Shown here: positions 35,158 to 44,667 of the stretch, piece by piece
How the letters are laid out: each line of letters begins with the position of its first letter
Numbering within the stretch: position 1 is the stretch's first letter
NCBI RefSeq assembly: GCF_004345645.1
Contig: NZ_SLWS01000012.1
Location: forward strand, 1-64,000
Direction: 5' to 3'
DNA from: Actinocrispum wychmicini
GTDB taxonomy: Bacteria > Actinomycetota > Actinomycetes > Mycobacteriales > Pseudonocardiaceae
Length of the DNA stretch: 64,000 nucleotides
Program-made: the position numbers and the translations under genes
Notes under the pieces: generated by a model
What the model was told of the DNA's origin: nothing
The model's input: only the letters and a program-made list of their open reading frames with translations
The model's database searches: none

Positions 35158-36357
35158 TCAGCCGACTGGGCCGGTCGCCAATCGGACCGTGGCGGTGTGC
35201 TGTTGCTCCACGCGGTCGACCCAGGTCACCTGGACGGTGTCCCCGGGATGGTGCTGGTCCAGTAGGTGGGTGAGGGTGGTGGCCGAGTCGATGGCTGTGT
35301 CGCCGATCGACGTGATCACGTCGCCGGCGGCCAGCCCGGCCTGCGCGGCGGGGCCGCCCGCGACGACCTCGCTCACCGTCGCTCCGGTGGAGCCGCCGAC
35401 GGACACCCCGATGATCGCGGTCTCTCCGATGTGGACGGTCGCGGACCCGGCGCCGGACTGGATCTGTCGGGCGATGGCCACTGCCTGGTTGATCGGGATG
35501 GCGTACCCCTGGGTGGCGGTGACCTGGCCACCGCCCCGCCGGCCCAGCCGGTAGCCGGCCGACGCCGCGGTGTCGACCCCGATCACCTGGCCGGAGCCGT
35601 CCGCGAGGGCGCCGCCCGAGTCGCCGCCCTGGATGTTCGCGTTGACCTGGATCAGCCCGGAGAGCTGCTCGGTGCTGCCACCGGACTCGTCGGACGCGGT
35701 GATCGACTGGTTCAACGCGGTCACCGTGCCCGGGGCGAGGCTCGGCGCGCCGCCGACCCCACCGGCGTTGCCGATGCCGACGATCGCGTCGCCGACCGCG
35801 ACCTTGTCCGAGTCACCGAGCGGCGCGGTGGCCAGGCCGGCCGCGTTCTTCAACTTCAGCACGGCGATGTCCTCGCCTCGGGCGTAGCCGACCACGCTGG
35901 CCTGGTACGTCCGTCCGTTGCCGATGTCGGTGACCTGGATCCGGGTCGCGCCCGCGACCACGTGGTTGTTGGTGAGCACCTCGCCGTCCGCGGTGAGCAC
36001 GATCCCGGTGCCCGCCGCCTGGCCGCCCCGGAAGCCGAGTTCGGTGTTGACGTCCACCAGGCCGGGCGCGACCTTGGCGCCGACCGCCTGCGAGTCGATG
36101 TCCGCCGACGACTGCCCTCGGTCAGGCGAGAAGTACGAGATCTCCGGCGTTCTAGTCGACCGGTGGCCGATGCTCCAGCCCGCGACGCCGATCGCCGCGA
36201 GCACGATCAGGCCGAACACGCTGAGCAGCACGGCCAGCCCCGACTGGCGGCGGCGCGGCGGCGGCCACTGCGGCGGCGGATACGGGTACGGGGGCGGCAT
36301 CGGCGGAGGCGGCCAGGGTTCTTGCCGCGGGTCGAACGTCGGGTCGTACTCCGGCAT
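35158..36357 (-). CDS. htrA: HtrA-type serine protease
   Basis: This 399-aa envelope protease of the S1C family has a proline-rich cytoplasmic N terminus, one membrane helix (about 41-63), an external trypsin-like domain and a C-terminal PDZ domain (about 310-395). The catalytic triad is His132 in LTNNHVV, Asp163 in EDIAVLKL and Ser247 in GGDSGGAL. It degrades or refolds damaged exported proteins. ATG 36357 follows AAGGAGG. It is divergent from the Ser/Thr kinase gene and next to tatB. Confidence 0.93.
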   Translation of the reverse strand: MPEYDPTFDPRQEPWPPPPMPPPYPYPPPQWPPPRRRQSGLAVLLSVFGLIVLAAIGVAGWSIGHRSTRTPEISYFSPDRGQSSADIDSQAVGAKVAPGLVDVNTELGFRGGQAAGTGIVLTADGEVLTNNHVVAGATRIQVTDIGNGRTYQASVVGYARGEDIAVLKLKNAAGLATAPLGDSDKVAVGDAIVGIGNAGGVGGAPSLAPGTVTALNQSITASDESGGSTEQLSGLIQVNANIQGGDSGGALADGSGQVIGVDTAASAGYRLGRRGGGQVTATQGYAIPINQAVAIARQIQSGAGSATVHIGETAIIGVSVGGSTGATVSEVVAGGPAAQAGLAAGDVITSIGDTAIDSATTLTHLLDQHHPGDTVQVTWVDRVEQQHTATVRLATGPVG

Positions 36358-36450
36358 GTCCGGCCTCCTTCGCACCACCCTCCAGTAGACCCTTCGTTAC
36401 CTGAGAGTACGGCCAGAACAGCCGATGAACAGGATGAGAAGTGCCCGGAA

Positions 36451-36456
36451 TACCAT
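36451..36456 (+). promoter_or_regulatory. Leaderless -10 element of the kinase gene
   Basis: TACCAT ends six bases before GTG 36463 and no ribosome binding site is present, matching the leaderless pattern seen elsewhere in this window. Confidence 0.35.
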
Positions 36457-36462
36457 GCCGGG

Positions 36463-37980
36463 GTGACCGGGGCAGACCAGCCGAGCCTGTCGGACGCCGA
36501 GTTACGCGCGTGGGCCCCGAAACCCGCGCCCGGCGCCGCCGAGGTCCGGCTGCCCGGGTACAGCGGTTTCCAGCTGGTCGCCGAGGGCGGCGAGGGCATG
36601 GTGTACCGGGCCAGGCAGGACGGGCTGGACCGGTTCGTGGCCGTCAAGGTGATCAACGTGAACGACCCGGCGCGGGTCGCGCGGTTCCGCCGGGAGCTGG
36701 AGATCACGGTCGAACTCGGCCGTCAGCACCCACATATCGTCACGGTCCTGGACACCGGTGTCACGCCGGACGGCCGGCCGTGCATCGTGATGGAGTACTA
36801 CGAGCTGGGCTCGTTGCATGACCGGCTGCGGGAACACGGGCCGCTGCCGGTGGACGACGTGGTCGCATCCGGTGTCGCCGTGGCCGACGCGCTCGCTTTC
36901 GCGCACGGGCAAGGCTTCCTGCACCGGGACGTGAAGCCGCAGAACATCCTGCGCCTGCCGACGTCCTACGTGCTGGCGGACTTCGGGGTGGCGCGGCTGG
37001 CCGACGCCGGACAGACCACGTCGTTGCGGATGGTCAGCTACCGGCACGCCGCGCCGCAGATGATCGACGGCGAGCCGCCGTCCGTGGTCGACGACGTCTG
37101 GTCGCTCGGGTCGACCCTGTTCACGCTGTTGGCGGGCACGGCGCCGTTCGCGTCGGACAACCCGGACGAGGACACGATGTTGTCGTACCTCGGCCGGCTC
37201 CGGTCCGCCGAGCCGCGGCCCCTGCTCCGCCCGGACGTCCCGGCCGATCTGACCGACGTGATCTTCACGTGTTTACGGAAGGAGCGTGCGGACCGGTATC
37301 CGGACGCCGCGTCGCTCCGGTCGGCACTCGCGGCGATCCAGTCCGGGACGCACGGTTGGGCTCCGGCGCTGCCCCAAGAGGTCGGCGAGCCGGCCGGCGA
37401 GCCGCCGTCGGACGTGACTGAGCGCCTGCCGGACGAGGACACCGTGATCCCGTCCTTCGGGCCGTTGGGTCACGAGGCGCCTGTGGTTTCAGTTTCGCCT
37501 GAGCCGCTCACCATGCCGGTGTTCCCGCCGCCGGTCGAACCGCTGGCGCCGAAACGTCGCCGCGGCCGCGCGGTGTTGCTCACCGTGTTGGCGTTGTCGG
37601 TTGGCGTGGCCGTCGGTGTCGGCTTGGTCGTCCTCAATAGACCGGACCGCCCGGCTACTCCCCCGCCGCCCACGGTCACTTCATCGTCACCCGCGGGCAA
37701 CGATCCGGCGTTCGCACCGACGATCACCTCATTGGCGGACAAGGGAACCAACGTCCGGTTGACGTGGTCCGACCCGACCGGCGGCCACGCCCAGTTCGTG
37801 GTGATCGACGTGACGGCCGCGAAGCCACAGCCGCTGGGCACGGTCGCCGCCGGCACCACTTCGTATACTGTAGACGGTCTGGACAGCGCGAAGCAGTACT
37901 GTTTCCAGGTGCTCGCCATCGGGTTGGCCGATCCGAGCACACAACGCGGCGCGTCCCCGAAGTCCTGCACGACCCGTTAG
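36463..37980 (+). CDS. Ser/Thr protein kinase with external FN3 domain
   Basis: This 505-aa receptor-type kinase has a cytoplasmic Hanks-type kinase domain (about 31-285) with Lys62 in VAVKVI, catalytic loop HRDVKPQN (Asp156) and DFG at 173-175. A juxtamembrane linker, one membrane helix (about 367-390) and an external fibronectin type III domain (about 415-505) follow. The glycine loop reads EGGEGMVY. FN3 instead of PASTA repeats suggests it senses protein or polymer at the cell surface. It faces the envelope cluster TgpA-DUF58-MoxR-FN3 across a one-base gap and may phosphorylate its members. Confidence 0.92.
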   Translation: MTGADQPSLSDAELRAWAPKPAPGAAEVRLPGYSGFQLVAEGGEGMVYRARQDGLDRFVAVKVINVNDPARVARFRRELEITVELGRQHPHIVTVLDTGVTPDGRPCIVMEYYELGSLHDRLREHGPLPVDDVVASGVAVADALAFAHGQGFLHRDVKPQNILRLPTSYVLADFGVARLADAGQTTSLRMVSYRHAAPQMIDGEPPSVVDDVWSLGSTLFTLLAGTAPFASDNPDEDTMLSYLGRLRSAEPRPLLRPDVPADLTDVIFTCLRKERADRYPDAASLRSALAAIQSGTHGWAPALPQEVGEPAGEPPSDVTERLPDEDTVIPSFGPLGHEAPVVSVSPEPLTMPVFPPPVEPLAPKRRRGRAVLLTVLALSVGVAVGVGLVVLNRPDRPATPPPPTVTSSSPAGNDPAFAPTITSLADKGTNVRLTWSDPTGGHAQFVVIDVTAAKPQPLGTVAAGTTSYTVDGLDSAKQYCFQVLAIGLADPSTQRGASPKSCTTR

Positions 37981-37981
37981 G

Positions 37982-40012
37982 TCAGCGGCGCCACAGCGGA
38001 CGTGGGTCCACGGGCCAGAACATCCTGCGATACCAGGGAATTCTCCGACGCACGCCGGAGCGGACCGTGACCGCGAGCCGCCAGGCGTCCCGGGTGGCCG
38101 GCGGCGGCCCGAGTGCGAAGGCCGCCCGATCGGCGAGTTCGGCGAGGCGTGTCGCGGCGGGATCGTCCAGCGCGTGCGCGATGTCCGGCGCCGCGATGTG
38201 CCGGGCCGGGGCACGGCCCGCCAGCAGCATGGCGTCCAACACGTACGCCCATGCGCCGGTCGCGCCCGCGCGACGCAGCCGGGACCGTCTCCCGGCTCTT
38301 AGCGCGCCGAGCAGGACCAGTGCTGCCGCTGGGACGGCGCCGAGCAGGAGCAGAATCCATCCGCTGCCTGGTTGGGCAGGCGCCGCCTGCACCGGCGGAC
38401 GGCGACCGGGCGGTGGTGGGCCGGGTGGGGCCGACGACACGGGAGCGGGCGGCATCGCGGCCAGCCGGTTGAGCACGTCTCGGCGGGCCGCCGAGCTCGG
38501 GCCGCTTTCGTTGCCGGACACCGGATCGAACGGCACCCATCCCCATCTGTCGAAGTACACCTCGGGCCACGCGGTGGCGTCGCGGCCGTGGACGGTCGCG
38601 ACGCCGTCCGGTCCTGGCGCCACCGGCCGGAAGCCGACCACGACCCGCGTCGGCAGCCCGACCGCGCGGGCGAGGACCGCGAACGCGGACGCGAATTGTT
38701 CAGCCGTGCCGACGTTTGCGCCCGCGCCGGTGCCGAACAAGAACGTCTGGAGCCTGGCGTACGAGGATCCGACAGGCGCGTCCGCGCTGGGACTGCGTCC
38801 GTTGCGGACCACTTCTTCGAGCGCCACTGCCTGTTCGAAGGGAGAGCGCGCGTTTGCCACTGTGCGCCGGGCGTATTCAGCGAGGGCGTACGGCAGTTCC
38901 GGCAAGGCGAGGTAGCGGCGGGCATCCGAGGGAACGGTGGCGGTGCGCAGGCTGTCGTCGTCCGGTGCGTCCACAGTGGACGTAACATGGTAACGCAGGC
39001 CGGGTGCGACACCAGTGGGCAGGATCAGCGACCCGGAGTCCGGGTCGACGACGGCGTCGGTGTCGGTCGCGGTGGTCCGGCCGGCCGTGGGCAGCCATGG
39101 GCCGGCCAGCCCGTCGATGGTGATGTCGACGTCAGTGCTCGACGTGCGCGAACCGGTTGGCAGGTCAGGCGGTGGGACCGCGCCGACCGGCCCGTAGAGC
39201 GACGCGGCCCGCCACGTGGAGCCGGTGTAGTCGGCGAGCGCGACCAGCCGCAACGGCACCTGCGGGCCACGCACCTGGAACAGGTCGGCGCCGCCTGCCG
39301 TCCCCCACACCGCCAGGTGCGGCAGCGGACTGGCGAAAGACAAGTCGGTGACCGGTGGCTTGACGAGTTTCCGCGGCTCAAAGGCATCTGTGGCCGGAAG
39401 CGTCCCGATCGCCACCGCGAACCCAGCGATCGCGGCCACCAACGCCACCGACGGCACCAGGTGGACCCGCTTGGCATTCCGAGCCCGGTCAACGACCACC
39501 CACCCAACCCCGATGACAACGAGCAACGCGACCGCGACCAACCCACGCCGATCAGCCTCACCAGCGGTCAGCAAGGCAGCAGCCGTATACAAAGCAGCCG
39601 CCCCCACCGCGGGAGCCAACAACGACCGTCCCCGAACCGACAACGCAGCCACAAGCGACACAACGACAACAAGCAGAACGCCCGGAGTAAGCAACATGGG
39701 TGTGGCCGGCGCGGGGCGAGGCGCGGTGAGTAGCCGCGGAATCGTGCCACTCAACGTGTCCAGAAGGCTCAACTTCTGCCCAGGAGGGCTCCCACTCGCG
39801 AAGTACGCGCCGCCCACAGCGAACGTCAGGACACCGAGAACCGTGTACCCAGCCGGAATCCTCAACGCCCGAGCCGACAGCACACACCCGAAGGTGACCA
39901 CGATCGCGCCGAGGAAAACCACGACCGGAAGAACACCAACCCAAGCCCGGGCAAGCTGAACAGCCCCCACCGCGAGGACAACGAAGGACCACCCGATCCG
40001 GAACCCACTCAC
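37982..40012 (-). CDS. Transglutaminase-like membrane protein lacking catalytic residues
   Basis: This 676-aa TgpA-type protein has about six N-terminal membrane helices, an external transglutaminase-like domain (about 400-495), a proline-rich stretch, another membrane helix and a cytoplasmic tail. In active relatives the core reads like GxCEQFA and DAHAW. Here the matching segments are NVGTAEQFASAF, with Ala for the catalytic Cys, and GRDATAWPEVYF, with Thr for the catalytic His; the Asp of FDPV remains. It is therefore probably a non-catalytic binding or scaffold protein. It follows DUF58 and MoxR on the same strand, the usual trio. GTG 40012 is the probable start. Confidence 0.85.
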   Translation of the reverse strand: MSGFRIGWSFVVLAVGAVQLARAWVGVLPVVVFLGAIVVTFGCVLSARALRIPAGYTVLGVLTFAVGGAYFASGSPPGQKLSLLDTLSGTIPRLLTAPRPAPATPMLLTPGVLLVVVVSLVAALSVRGRSLLAPAVGAAALYTAAALLTAGEADRRGLVAVALLVVIGVGWVVVDRARNAKRVHLVPSVALVAAIAGFAVAIGTLPATDAFEPRKLVKPPVTDLSFASPLPHLAVWGTAGGADLFQVRGPQVPLRLVALADYTGSTWRAASLYGPVGAVPPPDLPTGSRTSSTDVDITIDGLAGPWLPTAGRTTATDTDAVVDPDSGSLILPTGVAPGLRYHVTSTVDAPDDDSLRTATVPSDARRYLALPELPYALAEYARRTVANARSPFEQAVALEEVVRNGRSPSADAPVGSSYARLQTFLFGTGAGANVGTAEQFASAFAVLARAVGLPTRVVVGFRPVAPGPDGVATVHGRDATAWPEVYFDRWGWVPFDPVSGNESGPSSAARRDVLNRLAAMPPAPVSSAPPGPPPPGRRPPVQAAPAQPGSGWILLLLGAVPAAALVLLGALRAGRRSRLRRAGATGAWAYVLDAMLLAGRAPARHIAAPDIAHALDDPAATRLAELADRAAFALGPPPATRDAWRLAVTVRSGVRRRIPWYRRMFWPVDPRPLWRR

Positions 40013-40148
40013 AAAACCACCGCCAACCCCACGACCTCAAGCGCCCGAACACCCGCGCCCACCCGACCACACCAACCAGTCACAAAGACCACCGACAACC
40101 CCACCCGACCGCACCGCCACTCACTCACCTCAGCTTGGCCACCCTCGT

Positions 40149-41429
40149 TCACCGTGCCACCGCCGTGTCCCAGGCCGCCAACAGGTCTTCCGCCTTCGGT
40201 GCGCGCAGCACCAGCACCGAGCCCATCGCCGAGGTCGAGACTTTCGCGGTCGGGTCCACCACCAGCACCACTCCCACCGCTGCCCGGCCCGCGTCGAGCA
40301 GGAGGGGCGCCAGGTCCGCGGTCGAGCCGGCGATCGCCGCCACCACGTCGAGGTCCCGGGTGGGCAGGTGGTTGGGTGCGCTCGCCGACCCGCCAAGGGG
40401 TTGCAGGTCGGCGAGCGCGGCCAGGAGCGGGTCGGCGGTCGAGCCGCCGATCCCCGGTGCCCCGGCGGGTGCTTCCAGGTCCACGGACCCGGAGGTGGAC
40501 ATGAGCCGCACGGGGTGTCCGGCGGCCATCGCGGCGGTCAGCAGGGAGGCGGCGACCTCCACCGCGTCCTCGAAGGCGACGGGGTCGGGGCGGTCGTCGA
40601 GCAGGACGGCCAGGTGGGGACGCGCTGGGTCGGCGTCCTCGCGGACCATCAGGGTTCCGGTGCGTGCGCTCGTTGCCCAGTGCAGTCTTCGGAGGTCGTC
40701 GCCGGGCACGTACTCGCGCAGCCCCACCAGGTCTGTGCCGCCGTGCTCGACGCGTTCGTCGGCGCCGACGTGGCCGCGTCGGACACCTGAGGGCAGGCCG
40801 CGGACCGGCAGCACCCGGGGTACGACCCGGACGTCGACTGTGTCCGCCAGCACTGCCCGCGAGGTCGCCATGCCAGCGAAACCCTTGCGCCGCAACACAA
40901 GGGGGCCGACCCGGGAGATGCCACGGCGTTCGGTGGGAATCCGGTACTCCGCCTCCGCCCGCTCGCCCGGCTCAAGCATCCGGGTGGCCACCGCGACCGG
41001 GTGGCCGGCCACCGAGTCGACCGCGTCCACCTGGACCGCGAACCGACGGCTGGTGCAGGTCAGCTCCAGGGTTCCGACGCACATGCCGAGCCGAGGCACG
41101 GTCCGCGGCCGCACATCACGCCGGGCGGTCACCGGTATCGGCCGGAGCACCGAGCAGAATCCTGTCACTGCTAGCACAACCAGCGCCGCTCCGAAACCTG
41201 TCAGCCCCGGGTACCCGGACCAGATCCCCAACCCGCCCAGCGACACGCCGAGAACGAGCGTGCCCACCCCCCGAAAGGTCAGCCGGGAAGTGACGGCCGC
41301 GAGCCCACCCGCGCCCCGGGAAGTCGACCGCGAAGCCACAGCCGCGAGCCCACGCGTACCTCGGGAAGTCGACCGCGACATCACAGCCGCGAGCCCACCC
41401 CCACCCCGGGAAGTCCGCCGGGAAGTCAC
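40149..41429 (-). CDS. DUF58-domain protein
   Basis: This 426-aa protein has a DUF58 (VWA-like) domain, seen in HGGTDLVGLREYVPGDDLRRLHW-type sequence (core REYVPGDDLRRLHW), and two membrane helices near the N terminus (about 56-90). DUF58 proteins work with MoxR ATPases, probably as substrates or clients in complex assembly. The N terminus is unusual: about three and a half copies of a 15-residue repeat precede the normal start-like segment TSRLTFRGVGTL. GTG 41429 overlaps the MoxR stop (GTGA), supporting the long start, although each repeat copy offers another possible GTG. Confidence 0.85.
   Translation of the reverse strand: MTSRRTSRGGGGLAAVMSRSTSRGTRGLAAVASRSTSRGAGGLAAVTSRLTFRGVGTLVLGVSLGGLGIWSGYPGLTGFGAALVVLAVTGFCSVLRPIPVTARRDVRPRTVPRLGMCVGTLELTCTSRRFAVQVDAVDSVAGHPVAVATRMLEPGERAEAEYRIPTERRGISRVGPLVLRRKGFAGMATSRAVLADTVDVRVVPRVLPVRGLPSGVRRGHVGADERVEHGGTDLVGLREYVPGDDLRRLHWATSARTGTLMVREDADPARPHLAVLLDDRPDPVAFEDAVEVAASLLTAAMAAGHPVRLMSTSGSVDLEAPAGAPGIGGSTADPLLAALADLQPLGGSASAPNHLPTRDLDVVAAIAGSTADLAPLLLDAGRAAVGVVLVVDPTAKVSTSAMGSVLVLRAPKAEDLLAAWDTAVAR
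41295..41429 (-). repeat. 45-bp tandem repeat spanning the DUF58 gene start
   Basis: Three full copies (41429-41385, 41384-41340, 41339-41295) and a fourth, diverged one encode the pattern xSRxTSRGxxGLAAV. Each full copy begins with an in-frame GTG; the fourth begins with GTC. The repeat thus multiplies the likely translation start. Confidence 0.8.
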
Positions 41430-42409
41430 GGTTCCGGCCGGGGCACCGGCACGGTGCTGACGGCGTCCTCGAGCACCTCTGTGCCGGAGACACCGGTGAG
41501 CACCGCCTCCCTGGTGAGCACCAGCCGGTGCGCGAGCACCGGCCCGGCCAGGCGCTGGATGTCGCTGGGCACAACGAAATGCCTGCCCTGCGCGGCCGCG
41601 TAAACCTGGCCGCAGCGAACGAGCGCGCGCAACCCACGGGTGCTCGCGCCGAGCCGTAGCCTGGCCGCTTCCCGAGTGGCGGCGCCGATTTCGGCCACAT
41701 AACGCAGGATCGGCTCGGCCACGTGCAAAGTGGACAGCAACTTCCCGTACTGGACAACGATCTGCGGGCTGGTCACGGTCGGCACGAACGCGACGCGTCC
41801 GGCGCCGCTGCCCGGTCGCAGCACGTCCAGCTCATGGGACTGCGCGGGGTATCCGATGGACGTCCGCAGCATGAACCGGTCGAGCTGCGCCTCGGGCAGC
41901 CGGTACGTGCCGTCCAGGTCGATCGGGTTCTGGGTGCCGACCACCAGGAACGGCTCGCCCACCGGGTGCGCCACCCCGTCGACGGTGACGGTCCGTTCCT
42001 CCATCACCTCAAGCAAAGCGGACTGGGTCTTCGCCGCCGCGCGGTTGATCTCGTCGGCCAGCACGACGTTCGCGAACACCGGTCCCGGCCGGAACCGGAC
42101 CTCGCCGCTGCGCGGGTCGTACACCGAGGTCCCGGTGACGTCCGACGGCAGCAGGTCCGGCGTGAACTGCACGCGCCGGGACTGGCCGCCGAGCGCGCTC
42201 GCGACCGCCCGCGCCAACGTCGTCTTCCCGGTGCCCGGCACGTCTTCGAGCAGCACGTGGCCGCCGGCGAACATCGCCACCAGCACCAGGTCGACGATGT
42301 CCCGTTTGCCGATCAACGCGGTCTCCACCGCGTCGGCCACCTGCGAGTGCAGCTGCCGGAACGCGGCGATCTCGTGTTCGCCGATCGCCGCGCCGGTCGT
42401 CATCGTCAT
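41426..42409 (-). CDS. MoxR-family AAA ATPase
   Basis: This 327-aa cytoplasmic ATPase has Walker A PGTGKTT (about 58-64), Walker B VVLADEINR and sensor NPIDLDGTYRLPEAQLDRF. MoxR proteins act as chaperones that assemble or activate complexes containing VWA or DUF58 proteins, here the product of the next gene. The start ATG overlaps the stop of the FN3 gene (ATGA) and its own stop overlaps DUF58 (GTGA). The group FN3-MoxR-DUF58 is thus tightly coupled. Confidence 0.93.
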   Translation of the reverse strand: MTMTTGAAIGEHEIAAFRQLHSQVADAVETALIGKRDIVDLVLVAMFAGGHVLLEDVPGTGKTTLARAVASALGGQSRRVQFTPDLLPSDVTGTSVYDPRSGEVRFRPGPVFANVVLADEINRAAAKTQSALLEVMEERTVTVDGVAHPVGEPFLVVGTQNPIDLDGTYRLPEAQLDRFMLRTSIGYPAQSHELDVLRPGSGAGRVAFVPTVTSPQIVVQYGKLLSTLHVAEPILRYVAEIGAATREAARLRLGASTRGLRALVRCGQVYAAAQGRHFVVPSDIQRLAGPVLAHRLVLTREAVLTGVSGTEVLEDAVSTVPVPRPEP

Positions 42410-44559
42410 GTCGTCGAGTTTCCCTTGCTACGCCAACGGTCGCGGATGCCGAACAGCGCGGCGGCGGCAAGCAGGCCGAGGCCCGCGTCCGCCGGTCCGA
42501 CCGGGCTCGGCGCCGGCACGTCGGACCGGAAGCACTGCACCTTGCCGCACATCGGGTCCCGGTCGATCACCCGGACCGAGCGGACCGCGGAGTCCACCGA
42601 CCGGCTGCCGTCGCGCGCGTGCGCCCGGACGACGAACTGGTTGACGCCGACGTCCACGTCGACATCGACGGACGTCGCCGAGCACGCGATCGAGTACTGG
42701 TACGCGAACGTCTTGTTGACCACTTCGCAGGAACCGTTGTGGGTGGCCCAGTCCGACGGCGGTGTCAGCGCCAGCTTCCTGCTGTACGCGCCTGTGTTCG
42801 CCACACCAGTGATCACCACCGAGCCGGCGGTCGGCACCGTCGCCGGAGGTGGCGGCGGCGGTGTGGTCGACGATGGCGGAGGCGGCGGCGGTGGCTGCTG
42901 CGTCGTCGATGGCGGCGGAGGTGGCTGACTGCTGGACGGCGGAGGCGGTGGAGTGGTCCCCTGCGGCGGCACGGTCCACGAACCGGTTCCGGGCGGGCCG
43001 GTTCCGGCGTTGTTGGCCGCGGTCACCGAAACATCGAGACGGCCGGAGGAACAGAAGGAACCGCCGCACGGCACGGTCAGTTGGGCGCTGGTGCCGGTCG
43101 TCTGAGTGCTGCGACTGCCACCAGGGAACCCGCCGGAAGCGACGACGCTGTAGCCGGTGACCCGGTTGCCGTTGTCCGCGGCGGCGCCCCAACTGACGGT
43201 GAGCGTCAACTCGGCCGTGGTGCGGCCCTGCAAGGCGACCGTGACGCCGGGCGGCGCCGACGGCAACTGGTTCGTCAGCCCCGGCCCCGAACTGGACGGC
43301 GGCGGACTCGACGGCCCGGTGGTCGGTTGGGCAACGCTGGTGGTGCCGCCGCCGCTGTCCGGTTGCTGCCGTGGCGGCCGCGGTGGCGGTGGGACGGGCA
43401 CGGTGGGCGAAGGCGGACGGTCGGGGTTCACCACAGGAAGATCGGGGCTGCGCACGGTGATCTGGCTGGTGTTGCCGTCCGCGTCGACGAGCACACCCTG
43501 GTCACCGCCGGGCGTGTTGATGAACAACTGCCCGCCGTCCACGGTCAGCTCGGGGTCGCCGGAGCCGGAGGTGCGCACGTCGGGCCCGGCGCGTTGGCCG
43601 GACCGGTCGATCAGGACCACCCGGTTCTCGCCGAGGCACGGCACGTAGACCTTGTCACGGAAGACAACCGGGCGCCCCGGCTTGGCGCAGCCGAGCGCGC
43701 CGACGTCCACCTGGATGACCCGGTCCCCGGTGACGATCACCACCGTGGCGGAGTCCGGCACCGCGGCCGGAACCAGCGCGGCCGGGCTGGTCCGCGCGCC
43801 CAGCACGTCACCTGGCAGCTGCAGGGTCGTGGTGTTGACGTCCTGTCCGGTGCCTTCCTGGACGACCACGCCACTGCCGAGATCCAGCAGGGTCACGCCA
43901 TTGTGGTGCGGCACAAGCACTGTGTGCGGTCCGGCGCCGGTGATGCGCCGGCTGGACTGTTCGACGAACCGCGAATCTGGGTCCGACCAGGTGAGCGCGT
44001 GCAGGGTGCCATCCTGGTCCACGGCCCACAACACGCCTTTGTCGTCGACCACCGCGTCGGCCAGTGGCCCACCGGCCTGCCACGGCGGGCCGACGTCGAC
44101 CAGGGTCGTCGGGTCGGCGTTGTGAATGGCCCCAACGGCCCGGTCTACAATGTACACACGGCCGTCGGACACGAGAACCTTGCTGGTGGCGCCCGGTGTG
44201 CCGGAGCGCCGGCCGCTGGCCAACAGGGTGGCCAGGTCGATGCTGGTGATCTGACCGGTCCGCCGGTCGAGGACGACCAGCAGGCCGTCCTTCTGGGTGA
44301 TGTCGAGCTGCGCGTCGCCGCCGCTGACCTGTAATCGGGTCTCCGGCCGGCCGGACCCAGGGTTGACCTGGACGACCTCGCCACGCGGGTTGTCAGGCAG
44401 CCAAGTCAGCCCGTCGGTCACGTCGACCGCCGTACGCGCCAGACCGCTGCCGAGCGCAGCACCCGCGAGTAACACCACCCCAAGCGCGGCGGCTCCGAAG
44501 CTCGCCGACCCGCGCCTGCCGAAGATCCGCCTTAGCCCCGAAGCAACGTGACGTCGCAC
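42406..44559 (-). CDS. Surface FN3/propeller-like membrane protein
   Basis: This 717-aa protein has a basic cytoplasmic N terminus and one membrane helix (about 22-42). A large external domain with propeller-like repeats (DGLLVVLDRRTGQITSIDL, DGRVYIVD, LDLGSGVVV) follows, then a fibronectin type III domain (about 440-545), a run of proline-rich sequence, another Ig-like region with Cys pairs and a final helix with a short basic tail. GTG 44559 is chosen because GGGAGAGGGG precedes it; the frame is open to 44619. As first gene of the FN3-MoxR-DUF58-TgpA run it may be the outer part of an envelope complex. Confidence 0.75.
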   Translation of the reverse strand: MRRHVASGLRRIFGRRGSASFGAAALGVVLLAGAALGSGLARTAVDVTDGLTWLPDNPRGEVVQVNPGSGRPETRLQVSGGDAQLDITQKDGLLVVLDRRTGQITSIDLATLLASGRRSGTPGATSKVLVSDGRVYIVDRAVGAIHNADPTTLVDVGPPWQAGGPLADAVVDDKGVLWAVDQDGTLHALTWSDPDSRFVEQSSRRITGAGPHTVLVPHHNGVTLLDLGSGVVVQEGTGQDVNTTTLQLPGDVLGARTSPAALVPAAVPDSATVVIVTGDRVIQVDVGALGCAKPGRPVVFRDKVYVPCLGENRVVLIDRSGQRAGPDVRTSGSGDPELTVDGGQLFINTPGGDQGVLVDADGNTSQITVRSPDLPVVNPDRPPSPTVPVPPPPRPPRQQPDSGGGTTSVAQPTTGPSSPPPSSSGPGLTNQLPSAPPGVTVALQGRTTAELTLTVSWGAAADNGNRVTGYSVVASGGFPGGSRSTQTTGTSAQLTVPCGGSFCSSGRLDVSVTAANNAGTGPPGTGSWTVPPQGTTPPPPPSSSQPPPPPSTTQQPPPPPPPSSTTPPPPPPATVPTAGSVVITGVANTGAYSRKLALTPPSDWATHNGSCEVVNKTFAYQYSIACSATSVDVDVDVGVNQFVVRAHARDGSRSVDSAVRSVRVIDRDPMCGKVQCFRSDVPAPSPVGPADAGLGLLAAAALFGIRDRWRSKGNSTT

Positions 44560-44667
44560 AGCACTGGCCCCTCTCCCGACCTCGCGGGGCATCCTACGGG
44601 AACATCCGGATCCGATCATCGGAAACGACTATTTCCTCGGCGAGCGGTTTCCGCCGGACGCTGACCG

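Noticed and set aside
35266..36462. Upstream extension of the kinase frame
   Set aside because: It is antisense to htrA; the kinase begins at GTG 36463 with its own -10 element.
42840..42960. Simple repeat in the FN3 gene
   Set aside because: It is ordinary proline-rich linker coding sequence, not a separate element.
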